The notes below the pieces were generated by a model. It was given only the letters and a program-made list of their open reading frames with translations, had not been told where the DNA came from and searched no databases. Source: Xenopus tropicalis (lineage: Eukaryota; Chordata; Amphibia; Anura; Pipidae). Taken from it: a DNA stretch of 64,000 nt. Location of the stretch: assembly GCF_000004195.4 (NCBI RefSeq), contig NC_030679.2, positions 17,835,212-17,899,211 on the forward strand. The letters are read 5' to 3'. Made by a program: the position numbers and the translations under genes. Of this stretch, positions 1-10,750 are shown piece by piece (position 1 is the stretch's first letter; every line of letters begins with the position of its first letter).

Positions 1-1641
1 GTTTCTCCAATGAGAATCATTCTTTAATTAGGCATTAATGTTTTGAAGACTTCGCCAACAATCGTATGAAACAAGACCCCCTGGTGGATTCTCATTGTCA
101 GATGCTTTTGCATCAGTTTCAACACTGGTCATGGGGGGCTTAGAAAATGTTTAATTACAGAATTTAAAAAAAAAAAAAATCAGTTTTACTTGTGTGCATC
201 ACATGGACATGGACATGGCTGGAGAATGCGCTGCAGAGAGACCTCACTGTTTCTTAAAGCTTTCTTCTTGGTCCTGAGCTGTGCAGTAGCCCAGGCAAGA
301 AGGTTCTCCTGGTGCTGTTACTTCAATTGCCTATCTATCATCCATGGCATTCTGTGACAGGCTAGCCACCTGCCCTGCTCCATCATTGTCAGAGTGAGAG
401 AGAAACTCCAGCCATCAAGGACTCAGCATGGAAGGAAAGAACTATATGAGAAAATGGTTTATTCTTAGCAGTAGCTATTTGGTTCATTTAAATGCACAGG
501 GAAATAGATGGCTGGGCTCTTGGGCTGGTTTTAGGGAATAGCAGAGATGTTTTTTGTCTAAGGCCACTGAAATAAATGGGTCTTCCTTAGTAAATGGTAC
601 TGAGGGAAGTACAAAAGGAAAACATTTCTTAAGTATAAACATTCAGGCTTGTTCATGGGAACTGAAGTTTAAGGACAGATTGCATTTTACCCAATGGATA
701 ACTAGATGTTATTGGGCCTCAGAAATTTAATTTAGGGCCCCAGAACATTGGTAAGTTTAACAATTCTACCAAGATGCATTAAAATCACTGATTAATTAGG
801 GCCCTACTGGGCTCCTTACACTCCTGGCTCTCCCTGCAACTGCAGGGTCTGCTTCCTCTGTAGTTATGCCCCTGATGTTACCCCTAACATTAGGAAGGCA
901 ATATGTCTCATTTACAGATATAGATTCTACATTGCATGCATTTGCAGTCACCCATACCAACCAATCAGCAATTAGTTCTGATTAGTCTACTGCCTGTTAG
1001 AAAATTAAAGCAATCCAATGGGATTGCTTTGCAAATCTGCAGTGGTACAATGAAGCACGTATGTAAGTAAATCAGCCCTATTGGTTAAAAGTACTTGCAC
1101 AGGACAAAACTACATCTATTCTCTCTTTGGATAAATAATTTTTACGGATTGGTAGTTGAATGTAAAGTTAGACTAGTTGCTACCTCATAGAGGGTTCCAG
1201 CTAGGTTTGTTGTCCAGAGATGGCCCAAGGATGTCTGCTACCTAAGGCAAGGGTAGCCTTACAAGCGCCTATGTGTTTTGCTACTTAAGCCCTGCCCATG
1301 TGGTGCTAGGTGACTTTATGAAATCACATTAGGCAATACAAGATAACAGAGGAGCATGTGGGACACTAGGGGAGCCATTTTTAAAGCCTTGGTGCAGTAG
1401 TAGGCAATTTTATTCATATTTGGGATACTGAAAGAGCAATGAAGATATTTTATAGAATTGCATCTCTACTACTTATTCCAGATTTCATATTGTCCTAAAT
1501 ATAGGCTCAGGATTTACTTTCCCAACTTTCCCCCCAGTCAGTTATGAGTAAAAAGGTAAAATGTGCTCCTTGCACTTCAGTAAAGTTTTACTCAGTGATA
1601 CTCCATCCTCCCTCCATTCATTCAAGTCAAGTTCTGTTGCG
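1..1641. other. Unique non-coding stretch
   Basis: I see no gene here. The sequence is AT-rich, stop codons are frequent in all frames, and there is one short A-run near 165-178. No repeat family was recognised. Confidence 0.5.
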
Positions 1642-1735
1642 CCTATTGATGCAGGGAAACCCTGGAGCTACTGCCACCTTCTGACCAGGCAGTAGCTCCA
1701 GGGTTCCCTTTGTGCACAGTGTCAATAGATGCAGT
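1642..1735. repeat. Short palindromic (foldback) element
   Basis: The arm at 1654-1675 (GGGAAACCCTGGAGCTACTG and onward) is mirrored by 1688-1708, separated by about 12 bases. Outer segments (CCTATTGATGCA and the mirrored CAATAGATGC) extend the hairpin with interruptions. It resembles in layout the hairpin at 58941-59023, which also begins CCTATTG. It is probably a foldback-type MITE; the family is not named. Confidence 0.6.
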
Positions 1736-1739
1736 ACAC

Positions 1740-2557
1740 TTGTGTTAAACGCCACACCAGAAATGATGCCAGGTTGACTGCGCAATTGCGTCCATTTTGT
1801 ATTGATTTTGCTGATTTGGAGGCAAGCATATTATCCCTTGCAACTGCAATGATGCTGGAAGTCTGGTGAAAATGCTGCATTGTGGGAAAAAAATGGTGAT
1901 TGGGCTCAAATGCACATTGCTCGCTGCACATGCAGACTTACGTGTGCCCTACAGTATATATAGCAACAGTGTGAGTTAAAGTCATCCTGAATTGTGACAC
2001 ATCACAAAAGAAAGTGCCTGTTGCAATCTGCCTAATAAAAGATACATTGTTTGCATAATCCCTCCCCATTGCAGTATCTTGGCGGCCATTGGCTTTGAGC
2101 CCCAGGAAATATTGTATTGAATGGACGGATGTTTTTACAGTACTTTACTGGTCACTTGCCATATATACTGCCATCAGTATCCGTTTAAAGACTCTTACTG
2201 ACATTACAGCATTGATTCTAATGATCACAGAAAATGGTCTGTTCAGGCTCAGAAGGCAGATTTTAACCTTTAATGGCTTGAAATGTGTCCAAACCTCATT
2301 GCTGCCATTTACAAAAAAAAAATACATACCTTGGCTTGTCCTCTGGGTTCCTGCCAAGTCTGAGAATCTTCTGCTCATGTATTTATCTTGCCCTTTATTC
2401 TTTATAGACATTATTCTGAATATAAGTGCTATACAAGTGTTATTCTTTCTTCACCTTTAATTAAAATTCCTATATATCCCCCTCTAAATGACAGGGCAAA
2501 TTCTATGTACAGCATCCCTATACAGGACATATTCCTCTTGATACCTGCTCATAATGA
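1740..2557. other. Non-coding stretch
   Basis: Open frames such as 2089-2460 (+) and its antisense partner show no domain, no compositional signal and no homology I recognise. I regard the stretch as non-coding. Confidence 0.45.
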
Positions 2558-2558
2558 T

Positions 2559-2740
2559 ACAGGTATGGGATCTTTTATCCAGAAACTCATTATCTGGAAA
2601 CCAAATTATAAAAATGCCATCTTCCATTTGTATCCCTTTGAAGCACACACTTATTTCCTTTTTCTCTGCAATAATAGGACATTGCCTTGTGCTTAATGGT
2701 AACTAAGCTGCATAAATCCATGTTGGTGGCAAAATGTTTT
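2559..2740 (+). mobile_element. MITE fragment, CAGGTATGGGATC family
   Basis: The left end TACAGGTATGGGATC and the following TTATCCAGAAACTCATTATC match the left arm of the intact copies at 6331, 16819, 38364 and 62604. The right half has decayed or is missing. It is non-coding. Confidence 0.65.
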
Positions 2741-2932
2741 TTTTGTAGCCTTAAGGAAGTGACTTAACCAGTAGCTCAGGGGCAACATGTTGCTCACCAA
2801 CCCCTTGGATGTTGCTTTCAGTGCCCCTAAACCAGGTACTTATTTTTGAATCCCTGACTTGGTGGCAAGTTTTGGTTGAATAAAAACAAGATTTACTACC
2901 AAATAAAACCCCCTGTAAGCTGATAGTGTGCA

Positions 2933-3472
2933 TTATTTTGCCTAGTCCTGTGCTTAAGGGCAAATGCCAATACCTAGGGGGGGATTTATTAATACACGAA
3001 TGCTCGGAGCGTTCATTTCGAACTTTGGAAAAGGTTCTGCCGCTGTTTACAATCGTTCGGTACGAAAATTTTGTGACTTTTGGATCACCAATATGATATT
3101 ATCGTGACTAATACGATTTTTTCGTAAGCATTTTCGTGATATTTGCGATCTTCAAAAATTATCGTATCCAATCCGAATTTTTCCCATTTGGGATTCGAAC
3201 TTGTGTTTTAATAAATTGGACCCTAGTGCGCTCTTACCTTCCAATGTGTGCCTGTATGTTACCCAACCACTTAGATTGTAAGCTCTACAGGCAGGGACCT
3301 CCTTCCTAGTGTGTCTCATACCACATGGCACTTACCATGTGTATTTATACTTATTTATTGTATTTATTATAACACTTGTCTCACTGTGTGTAATTTTGAA
3401 TATTTTAAGATTGTACAGCGCTGCGTGTCCTTGTGGAGCTTTATAAATAAAGTTTTACATATATACAGTACA
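2933..3472 (+). mobile_element. L2-type LINE 3' end, nested in a hAT MITE
   Basis: The segments TATTTTGCCTAGTCCTG and, after an interruption, GATTGTAAGCTCTACAGG and GCTTTATAAATAAAG match in reverse the 3' end of the L2 fragment at 33056-34355. Only the 3' untranslated end remains (5' truncation, usual for LINEs). It is itself interrupted by a MITE at 2977-3223. Confidence 0.75.
2977..3223. mobile_element. MITE with GGGGGATTTATTAA-type ends
   Basis: The left end (GGGGGGGATTTATTAATAC) and right end (TTTTAATAAATTGGACCC) form imperfect terminal inverted repeats. CTA flanks both sides and the LINE reads continuously across it, so a 2-3 base target duplication (TA or CTA) is likely. That fits Tc1/mariner or PIF/Harbinger; I cannot decide which. 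The interior is rich in TTCG and ACGA steps. It has no coding capacity. Confidence 0.6.
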
Positions 3473-3585
3473 TAGAGGCTACCAAATAGCCAATCTTAGC
3501 CATTATTTGGCACCTCCATTAACTTTTAATATGCTATTGTTGCTCTCCAAGTTATTTTACATTTGACTGTGCCTCTGGGTAATAA

Positions 3586-5004
3586 AAATAATTTATGTTT
3601 GGTTGGCTAATTGCAATCTACAGTAAAGCTGCTTCTCTTTCCATCTATAACTGCTTTATCTAGGGCCTATATAACTGCTTTACCTTCCAGGCCAGGAATG
3701 TACAGTGCAGGTATAGCTTTGCCATACTAGAGCTATGGAGTGCATTGGGACAATGGAGGGTTTACAGTCTGTTTAATTTATGAAAATTGTATATGACGCA
3801 TCATCTAATTACTGCTTTGCCTGGTCAGTTGCATGTTGTATGTTGCAGCCAATGTCGGACTAAGGTACCTGGAGCCCACGGGCACCCCAGGCAAGAGCCC
3901 ACCACATGGTCACTGCCACATAAAAATCCCCAGCCCTACCAGGCCCCAATTTTGCACCCTTTTCACCTCTACAGTGAAAAAAATAAATATGCAGCTTTGT
4001 GTTAAGGTATGCTAGTTTCCTTCTACTCTTCAAAAACATACAGGCAGGTTAACTGAAAATCGACTTGTGGTTGCATGGTAGAAATTGTAAATCATAGGAT
4101 CCATTGGGGACAGGGATTGATGTGATTGATGAACAATTTTCCAAGTATCATGTGGTCTGTATAAATAAAGGATAATAAGAGCTGATTGAAATGTAAAACC
4201 CTTTCAACTGTCAGTGGAAATCTGTGCCACTTTAACTCGGCTCTCTGTGGTGAATTTGCCGGGAAACACAATTTATGGCACAGAGAGGGTTAGTTTGATC
4301 CTTTCTGATTGTAAATCCCATATAATATATCAAAAGCAATTCAGATCTCTTTCATGTGACCTGTCTAAGATTCCCATGGTTGTGGTCATAACAAACCCTT
4401 GAGTCTAAATGAGTGCAGGACAAAAGCTGCTTTATATTAGGGAAAACACAGGCATTTATTATAAACCTGACAAATGTCACTATTATGGTTATTAAATTTC
4501 TGCAAGATAAATGGAGAAACAGCATTGTTTCGTAAAGGAAAAAGAATCTCACAATAACACCAAATCTGGCTCATTCCCACTCAGCTGCCACAAATATTAA
4601 GTGATTCAATTTACACTTTGTCGACTTTTTAAAAGATGTCTGCAGCATATTTGGTTTTGTATTCCCTCTATATTTATTTTTTATTGCCTGTAGTTCAGTT
4701 CATTCCAAACAGCATGTAATGTAGGTACTGGGGAGACCGTGAGAGTCGCTTTTAGGGGCTTATTTATTAAAGGGGAGGCCTCGCTATTATAAACAAAAAT
4801 CCCAAACAAATTCTTATAGTTATTGATATGTGCATTAGAATTCTTATTAGGTATGCTTATTAGAGTGTTTCCTTAACCTAACTTTTTTTTCCCAGCTGCA
4901 GATAACTCAACCATAATGTTTGTCAATAGTGCATCGCAAATGGCTGACCCATACTGGAATAAGTTAGTTACATCTGTCAGTGACGCACAGCATGTTGGGT
5001 AATG
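3586..5004. other. Non-coding stretch with one hAT MITE remnant
   Basis: No gene is visible. At about 3846-3910 the phrase GTCGGACTAAGGTACCTGG resembles the CAGGGTCGGACTGG end of the hAT MITE at 23530-23795 and is probably a small decayed fragment. The rest is AT-rich and unrecognised. Confidence 0.4.
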
Positions 5005-5150
5005 GCAAGAAAAATATGTTAGGTTGAGAAATTCAGTTTAATGAATGTTCTGCATTTCCGTAATGCAGGACATTCATTGAACTATCCGGGATAGCGGGAT
5101 GTGCTAAAAACCGGGACTGTCCTGCGAAAAGCGGGACAGTTGGGGGGTAT
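5005..5150. mobile_element. MITE relic ending CGGGACAGTTGGGGGGTATG
   Basis: The right end reads CGGGACAGTTGGGGGGTATG. Its reverse complement is close to the start of the insert at 24643 (CATACCTCCCAACTGTCCCG), so both belong to one family. A small hairpin lies at about 5042-5080 (TGAATGTTCTGCATT and its mirror). The left boundary is uncertain. Confidence 0.5.
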
Positions 5151-5728
5151 GTTCCCATGTTTGATTGAAGTGTAATATAATGATGCCAAAATGGCACAAT
5201 AATGTCTGTATGTAAGATGAGAGCAAGATGGCTGACTTAGTGCTTGGAATCAACATTCTCATTGGTCAGTTCCCTTGCGTCTATGTTTTTAGTTATCTAT
5301 TTTAGAAAACTAAGGGGTTTTATAGTTAACAACATTTTTAATCAATGGGAATTGTACATGACACGCAATCCCATTCATGGCCAGCGTCCCCAGCAGATAT
5401 AGGGTTAAACCCTCCGTTTATTTATTGTAAATTAGGACACTTTGAGCTATCTTATTTCACTATCATTTCCTTTGTTACTTTTTAACAGCTGCTGGTGGGC
5501 GTTCCATTTTCCTTGTTAATTCAGCGAGAAATAAACAAAACAAAAAAAAAAAAAACACAGGAGCCAAAATAGATGTTATTTAATGTCCAAGTCTGGCACA
5601 GTGAAATAAAAGTAAATGGGATTATACAAATGTAGTATATGAAACACACGGGGAACTGGAACTGTTTTTATTAAGTAGAATTGTTGGAGGATTGTAATAA
5701 AAGTCACTAATACAATAATACATAATAT
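5151..5728. other. Unique non-coding stretch
   Basis: I see no gene or recognisable repeat. An A-run lies near 5541-5554. Confidence 0.4.
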
Positions 5729-5757
5729 TATATATATATTTTATATATATATATATA

Positions 5758-5799
<42 letters not shown>
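5729..5799. repeat. (TA)n microsatellite
   Basis: Alternating TA runs, interrupted twice by TTTTA, cover about 70 bases. A short minus-strand open frame across it is an artefact of the repeat. Confidence 0.95.
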
Positions 5800-5804
<5 letters not shown>

Positions 5805-6187
5805 GCTTGTGTAGACCTGTAAAGGCATTTAGTAGTATTTTTAGCTTATTTAGTGATGCCATCTTCTGAGTGTCAGTGGCACTGCACATGCTTAGTGGGC
5901 TCTGGGCTGCTGTTGAGAAGCTAAGCTTAGAGGTTATCGGAATTCATCAAGCAGAACATTAGGTTTGTGTATCATAGAAGCTGAATGCTACAGAGTTCTA
6001 AACTGCCATTTAATTTTGATTAATTACTAATTAGCCATGCACTGTATATGCATACTGTATATTGTATATATCACTAAGTTCAAGTAACTGACAGCAGCCA
6101 AGAGCAAGCAAGGAGATTGTAACCTATCGGTTGGAACTAAAAAAAGTGGGTCTGGTCTCCTTGCGGTTTGTCATGTGGTTCCCCTGA

Positions 6188-6303
6188 GCTAGGGGTGCAC
6201 TGAATCACCTTTTTTTTCAGATCAGGCCAAATCTTTTACTAAGGTTCAGATTATGTTCAACCAGGTACTTGAATTTGTCTAAATCCGGGATTCTGTGCAT
6301 TCC
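6188..6303. mobile_element. hAT MITE relic, TAGGGATGCACCGAATC family
   Basis: The left end TAGGGGTGCACTGAATC and right end GGATTCTGTGCATTCCA are recognisable versions of the ends seen intact at 19186-19531. The copy is short and diverged. I did not find a clear target duplication. Confidence 0.6.
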
Positions 6304-6330
6304 AACCTTGAACACAGGAAAAATTCCTTG

Positions 6331-6651
6331 TACAGGTATGGGATCCATTATCCAGAAACCTGTTATTCAGAAGGCTATGAATTACGGAAAGTCCATCTAC
6401 TATAGGCTCCATTTTAATATAATAATTTACATTTTAATACATTTTTTTTCTTTATTTTACAGTACCTTGTACCTCATCCCAACTAAGATATAATTAATCC
6501 TTATTAGAGGCAAAACAATCCTATTGGGTTTAATCAATGTCTAAATGATTTTTTAGTAGACATAAGGTATGGTGATCCAAATTACTAAAACTGCTTCTCC
6601 AGAAAAACCTCCAGGTCCCGTGCTCTCTGCATAACAGATCCCATACCTGTA
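6331..6651 (+). mobile_element. MITE, CAGGTATGGGATCC family (TA-flanked)
   Basis: The element begins TACAGGTATGGGATCC and ends CCCATACCTGTA, so the inverted ends sit inside TA dinucleotides as expected for Tc1/mariner-type target duplication. The interior has the family blocks TTATCCAGAAACC, CCTTGTACCTCATCCC and TGGGTTTAATCAA. It is non-coding. Confidence 0.85.
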
Positions 6652-6766
6652 CAAAAAACATATAAACCAGTTTTTGGGTTGCAAAGCTTCTAATTCTCCA
6701 ATTGGATTTGAATTACATTTTCTTTCATTGCGCAAAAAATAAATCTATTTTTGGGTGGAGATCCCC

Positions 6767-7215
6767 TTAAAGGAGAAGGAAAGGCTAATAAAGAGTTAAT
6801 CTCAAGCTGCAGGCATACCTTCAGTTGTCTCAGTAGTGCCCTTAAGTCCCCCCATATTTCAACTGTTCAGATGATCAGAAGCCAAACAGGAAAAAAAAAT
6901 GCTGAGCTGTGTAAAGAAAGTTCCCATAATGCCTCACTCCTGCACTGAGACCAAGTGTACATGCTCAGTTTGTAAGACCACTTCCTGCTGATTGGCTCAG
7001 ATCCACATTCCTAAGGGGGGGGGAAGTGAGTTCTTAGCATTCTTAAGGTAGGAGGGAGCAGGAGAGGGGTGAGAGCAGAGAGCTGCATGAATTACAGACA
7101 CAACAAATCTTTTGACAGAGAAGTTTGTGCAGCATTTCTGTGAGTGCTTATGGCTGTATTTACATAGACCTTTCTGATAAAGCTTACTTATTTTTTACCT
7201 TTCTTTCTCCTTTAA
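6767..7215 (+). mobile_element. T2/Kolobok-type MITE with TTAA ends
   Basis: It starts TTAAAGGAGAAGGAAAGGC and ends CCTTTCTTTCTCCTTTAA: inverted ends bounded by TTAA on both sides, the signature of T2/Kolobok-type elements. The interior includes CATGCTCAG and TGATTGGCT blocks and a G-run at about 7014. It has no coding capacity. A reversed fragment of the same family lies at 57370-57495. Confidence 0.85.
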
Positions 7216-8109
7216 GAAATAGATAGTTGAAGCCTGCTATGGCAAATCCAAATGTTTTTGTAAAGTGTAGCAATTATTGTTGGCTAGATGGGAGTAATTT
7301 TGAGTTATCAAGCCAGGCCTATCTCTATGAATGTAGCCTTCTGAATGGCACAAGGCTCAGTTAATGATATAGAGACCACCAGGGATGGGAAAATCCCTCA
7401 ATGTGCTTGGGGTGTGGGGTGATGGTGTGGATTCACCTCCTCCTTTCATACTGAATTAATGTGCTTCTTTCCCAGTGCTGAAATTGAGTCATTACACTTC
7501 ACTTTACGCAGAACAAATCTCGGCAATTCAGCCGGCAACCGGGACAAAGCGTAAAAGTATTTATACAGTGTGTTAACATTTCACCAGGGCCCATACATCA
7601 CTGTCTGAGGGAAGTGTGTCTATCCGCTGCTCACTTAAAGGGCTCGGAAAAGAACAGCCAAGAGGTTGCGCTCCTCTCAAAGATCAGCCTGCCATTTGGA
7701 GGAATGTGCCTTATTTGTCTCCGCAGACAATTTATTTTCCGCTTCCTAAACCGCACCTGTGTTTATAAATACAGAGGTTAGCGGGGAGTTGTACTCCCAG
7801 GCTCATAATTAGTGAGGTGGAGGGGGGTAAAGGGATAGAGAAGCGGGTGCTGTCAGGAAAGAGCAAACACTGGCTTGTCTTATTGTGGGAGAAGCAGGGA
7901 ATAAAGTCATTTCAAGGCCTCGCACTGATTATTCCATTCCTTGCCTCAGGTCCCTGTGCTGTTTGCCCTACTGATTGGTTTCTTTGTACAGGCAGCGATT
8001 CTTCATGTCCTGTGTTCATACTATATCTATGACTATAGTCATGTGGAGAATAAAATTAGTGTTGCTTTGTTTGATTCTGGCTCACCTTTTGGTTCTGCCC
8101 TCTAATATA
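7216..8109. other. Unique stretch, possible conserved non-coding segment
   Basis: No gene is visible. The part at about 7480-7770 is higher in complexity and GC than its surroundings and free of recognised repeats, which makes it a candidate conserved non-coding element. This is inference from composition only. Open frames at 7817-8032 and 7975-8166 have no recognisable domain. Confidence 0.25.
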
Positions 8110-8237
8110 GGCTTTGCGACAACTATCTCTGGGATGCTACCTGGTTTTCCAATTTGTGGAAACTGAGCAGGCAGTTTTGACCCAGAAAGCCCTTCCGAAA
8201 ACCAGGCTGTCCAGGTCAAAACCGGACAGGTGGCAAC
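8110..8237. mobile_element. MITE relic, TAGGGTTGCCACC family
   Basis: The end CCGGACAGGTGGCAACTCTA with nearby CTGTCCAGGTCAAAACC is the mirrored version of the TAGGGTTGCCACC end seen at 44067. It is a partial, diverged copy. Confidence 0.45.
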
Positions 8238-8559
8238 TCTACTCTTATAAGATGCATTCTGTAGTGCTCAGTACAGAGAAATGTCTTTGAGTATGTTGAT
8301 GTCTCTACGTCTTTTTGTACAAGCTATAAGAAAACATGGTCCTGCTGCAGCATTGAGTTCTGCTTCCATTTGTCCGGCCATTCCTCCTGACTCTAACCCG
8401 GTGGGTTTCGGACTTTTCTGGTTGAAGCCTGCCTTGGAGGTCAGTCGACCTGTGGGTTGTGGGGTGGGACCAGGCCTCAGAATTGTTGTTTTTTGCTCCC
8501 AGACCAATTTTTAGTTACCCTGCATTTTCTCCCTAAAACATAACCCTTCCTTGACGTTA

Positions 8560-8776
8560 CAGTGGCTTGCAAAATTATTCGGCCCCCTTGAACTTTTCCA
8601 CATTTTGTCACATTACAGCCACAAACATGAATCAATTTTATTGGAATTCCACGTGAAAGACCAATACAAAGTGGTGGTGTACACGTGAGAAGTGGAACGA
8701 AAATCATACATGATTCCAAACATTTTTTACAAATAAATAACTGCAAAGTGGGGTGTGCGTAATTATTCAGCCCCCT
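8560..8776. repeat. Left terminal inverted repeat of Tc1-like element
   Basis: About 217 bases, nearly identical to the reverse complement of 9937-10149. It contains outer and inner direct repeats (ATTATTCGGCCCCC and ATTATTCAGCCCCC), the likely transposase binding sites by analogy with IR/DR elements. The left arm has a small GTG insertion relative to the right arm (GTGGTGGTG versus GTGGTG). Confidence 0.9.
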
Positions 8777-8779
8777 GAG

Positions 8780-9780
8780 TCAATACTTTGTAGAACCACC
8801 TTTTGCTGCAATTCCAGCTGCCAGTCTTTTAGGGTATGTCTCTACCAGCTTTGCACATCTAGAGACTGAAATCCTTGCCCATTCTTCTTTGCAAAACAGC
8901 TCCAGCTCAGTCAGATTAGATGGACAGCGTTTGTGAACAGCAGTTTTCAGATCTTGCCACAGATTCTCCATTGGATTTAGATCTGGACTTTGACTGGGCC
9001 ATTCTAACACATGGATATGTTTTGTTTTAAACCATTCCATTGTTGCCCTGGCTTTATGTTTAGGGTCGTTGTCCTGCTGGAAGGTGAACCTCCACCCCAG
9101 TCTCAAGTCTTTTGCAGACTCCAAGAGGTTTTCTTCCAAGATTGCCCTGTATTTGGCTCCATCCATCTTCCCATCAACTCTGACCAGCTTCCCTGTCCCT
9201 GCTGAAGAGAAGCACCCCCAGAGCATGCTGCTGCCACCACCATATTTGACAGTGGGGATGGTGTGTTAGTTTTCCGCCACACATAGCGTTTTGCAGTTTG
9301 CCCAAAAAGTTTCATTTTGGTCTCATCTGACCAGAGCACCTTCTTCCACATGTTTGCTGTGTCCCCCACATGGCTTGTGGCAAACTGCAAACGGGACTTC
9401 TTATGGTTTTCTGTTAACAATGGCTTTCTTCTTGCCACTCTTCCATAAAGGCCAACTTTGTGCAGTGCACGACTAATAGTTGTCCTATGGACAGATTCCC
9501 CCACCTGAGCTGTAGATCTCTGCAGCTCGTCCAGAGTCACCATGGGCCTCTTGGCTGCATTTCTGATCAGCGCTCTCCTTGTTCGGCCTGTGAGTTTAGG
9601 TGGACGGCCTTGTCTTGGTAGGTTTACAGTTGTGCCATACTCCTTCCATTTCTGAATGATCGCTTGAACAGTGCTCCGTGGGATGTTCAAGGCTTTGGAA
9701 ATCTTTTTGTAGCCTAAGCCTGCTTTAAATTTCTCAATAACTTTATCCCTGACCTGTCTGGTGTGTTCTTTGGACTTCAT
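8780..9780 (-). pseudogene. Tc1-like transposase (frameshifted)
   Basis: The enzyme cuts and joins the element's ends at TA sites in the nucleus. The reading frame from 9780 gives an N-terminal paired-like helix-turn-helix region (residues 1-110; KISKALNIPRSTVQAIIQKW) with the linker LPRQGRPPKL. It then gives the start of the DDE domain with the first catalytic Asp in LWSDETK. Near 9265-9280 the frame shifts. The second half continues as 9226-8780 with the second Asp in QQDNDPKHKA and the Glu in SPDLNPMENLW, ending with GGSTKY. All three catalytic residues are present, but a small deletion (the usual residues after WRKTNT are missing) breaks the frame, so no intact enzyme is expected from this copy. 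Combined length of about 335 residues fits the family. Start chosen at the ATG giving MKSKEHTRQ. Confidence 0.93.
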
Positions 9781-9936
9781 GGTGTTGTTGCTCCCAATAT
9801 TCTTTTAGACAACCTCTGAGGCCATCACAGAGCAGCTGTATTTGTACTGACATTGGATTACACACAGGTGCACTCTATTTAGTCATTAGCACTCATCAGG
9901 CAATGTCTATGGGCAACTGACTGCACTCAGACCAAA

Positions 9937-10149
9937 GGGGGCTGAATAATTACGCACACCCCACTTTGCAGTTATTTATTTGTAAAAAATGTTTGGAATC
10001 ACGTATGATTTTCGTTCCACTTCTCACGTGTACACCACTTTGTATTGGTCTTTCACGTGGAATTCCAATAAAATTGATTCATGTTCGTGGCTGTAATGTG
10101 ACAAAATGTGGAAAAGTTCAAGGGGGCCGAATACTTTTGCAAGCCACTG
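9937..10149. repeat. Right terminal inverted repeat of Tc1-like element
   Basis: About 213 bases, mirror of 8560-8776 with a handful of differences. The outer end reads GCAAGCCACTG followed by TA. Confidence 0.9.
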
Positions 10150-10151
10150 TA

Positions 10152-10750
10152 GCATTGTGATTTGCAATGTATTCAAGTACCCTATCCCTTATAACCCCCT
10201 CCAAAAGCTTTCCTGCCACTAATGTCAGGCTAACAGGCCAATAGTTTTCAGGCTGAGAACGGGATCCTTTTTAGAATAACGGCACCACATTAGCAATTTG
10301 CCAATATCTTGGCACCATGCCTGACTTTAATGAATCCTGAAAAATTAAGCAAAGAGGTTTGGCAATTACAGAGCTAAGCTTATTTAATACCCTGGGATGA
10401 ATAACATCCAGTCCTGGACCTTTGTTTACCTTTACATGTTCAAGTCTCTTTTGAATTTCCTCCTGAGTCATCCATGCATGAGTAGTGATATTATTAGAAT
10501 TAGGCCTATTAAAAAGGAAGCCATCATTAGCTGGCTCTTGAGTTGTGTAGACAGGCGAATCTCTGCTTTTTCCCTGCTCTTATCTACCGACTGACCTCTG
10601 ATAATAAGAGTTCCACTCCTCCTTGCTTCTTTTCTTTTTTTTTCACTATTTACAAATTTAGAAATTAATTTTGGATTAATTTTACTTCTCACTGCAATAC
10701 CTTTTTCCATTTTTATTTGAGCTTGTCTGCCAGCCTCTTGTGTATTGCTG
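10152..10750 (-). mobile_element. CR1-like LINE fragment (internal part of ORF2)
   Basis: The reverse strand encodes phrases of the CR1 reverse transcriptase region seen at 28775-30226: VTQEEIQKRLEHVKVNKGPG, DVIHPRVLNKLSSVIAKPL and WQIANVVPLF, with a frame break at about 10470. Upstream, SKINPKLISKFVNSEKKRKE matches SKKNPKLFFNYVNSKK of the longer copy. Both ends are missing. The 3' portion stops exactly at the Tc1-like element's right end, unusual for LINEs, which normally lose the 5' side. Confidence 0.85.

Larger units (their letters stand above)
2765..3585 (-). mobile_element. hAT MITE (CAGGGGTCCCC family), split by a LINE
   Basis: The two pieces, 2765-2932 and 3473-3585, together match the hAT MITE at 26509-26742, including ACATGTTGCTC, ACAAGATTTACTACC and TAGCCNTTATTTGGCACC. 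The element is interrupted at the motif GTGTGCAT by an L2 LINE 3' end. Orientation is opposite to the copy at 19722-20028. The boundaries are decayed and I could not define a target duplication. Confidence 0.7.
8560..10149 (-). mobile_element. Tc1-like DNA transposon, full length
   Basis: Ends CAGTGGCTTGCAAAA and its mirror lie inside TA dinucleotides (8558-8559 and 10150-10151), the expected Tc1/mariner target duplication. The element is 1,590 bp and holds one transposase gene on the minus strand. The two terminal inverted repeats are about 215 bp and differ by only a few bases, so the insertion looks fairly young. Each arm carries the ATTATTCGGCCCCCT motif at its outer end and ATTATTCAGCCCCCT at its inner end, an IR/DR arrangement as in Sleeping Beauty-type elements. 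The right flank is CR1 sequence, the left flank is not. Confidence 0.95.

Noticed and set aside
2089..2460. 123-codon forward open frame and an 88-codon antisense partner
   Set aside because: There is no recognisable domain, and the composition equals that of the surrounding AT-rich DNA. Frames of this length are expected by chance in 64 kb.
8477..8746. Open frames over the Tc1 arms (also 9966-10160)
   Set aside because: They arise because the two inverted arms carry the same stop-free stretch. They are not separate genes.
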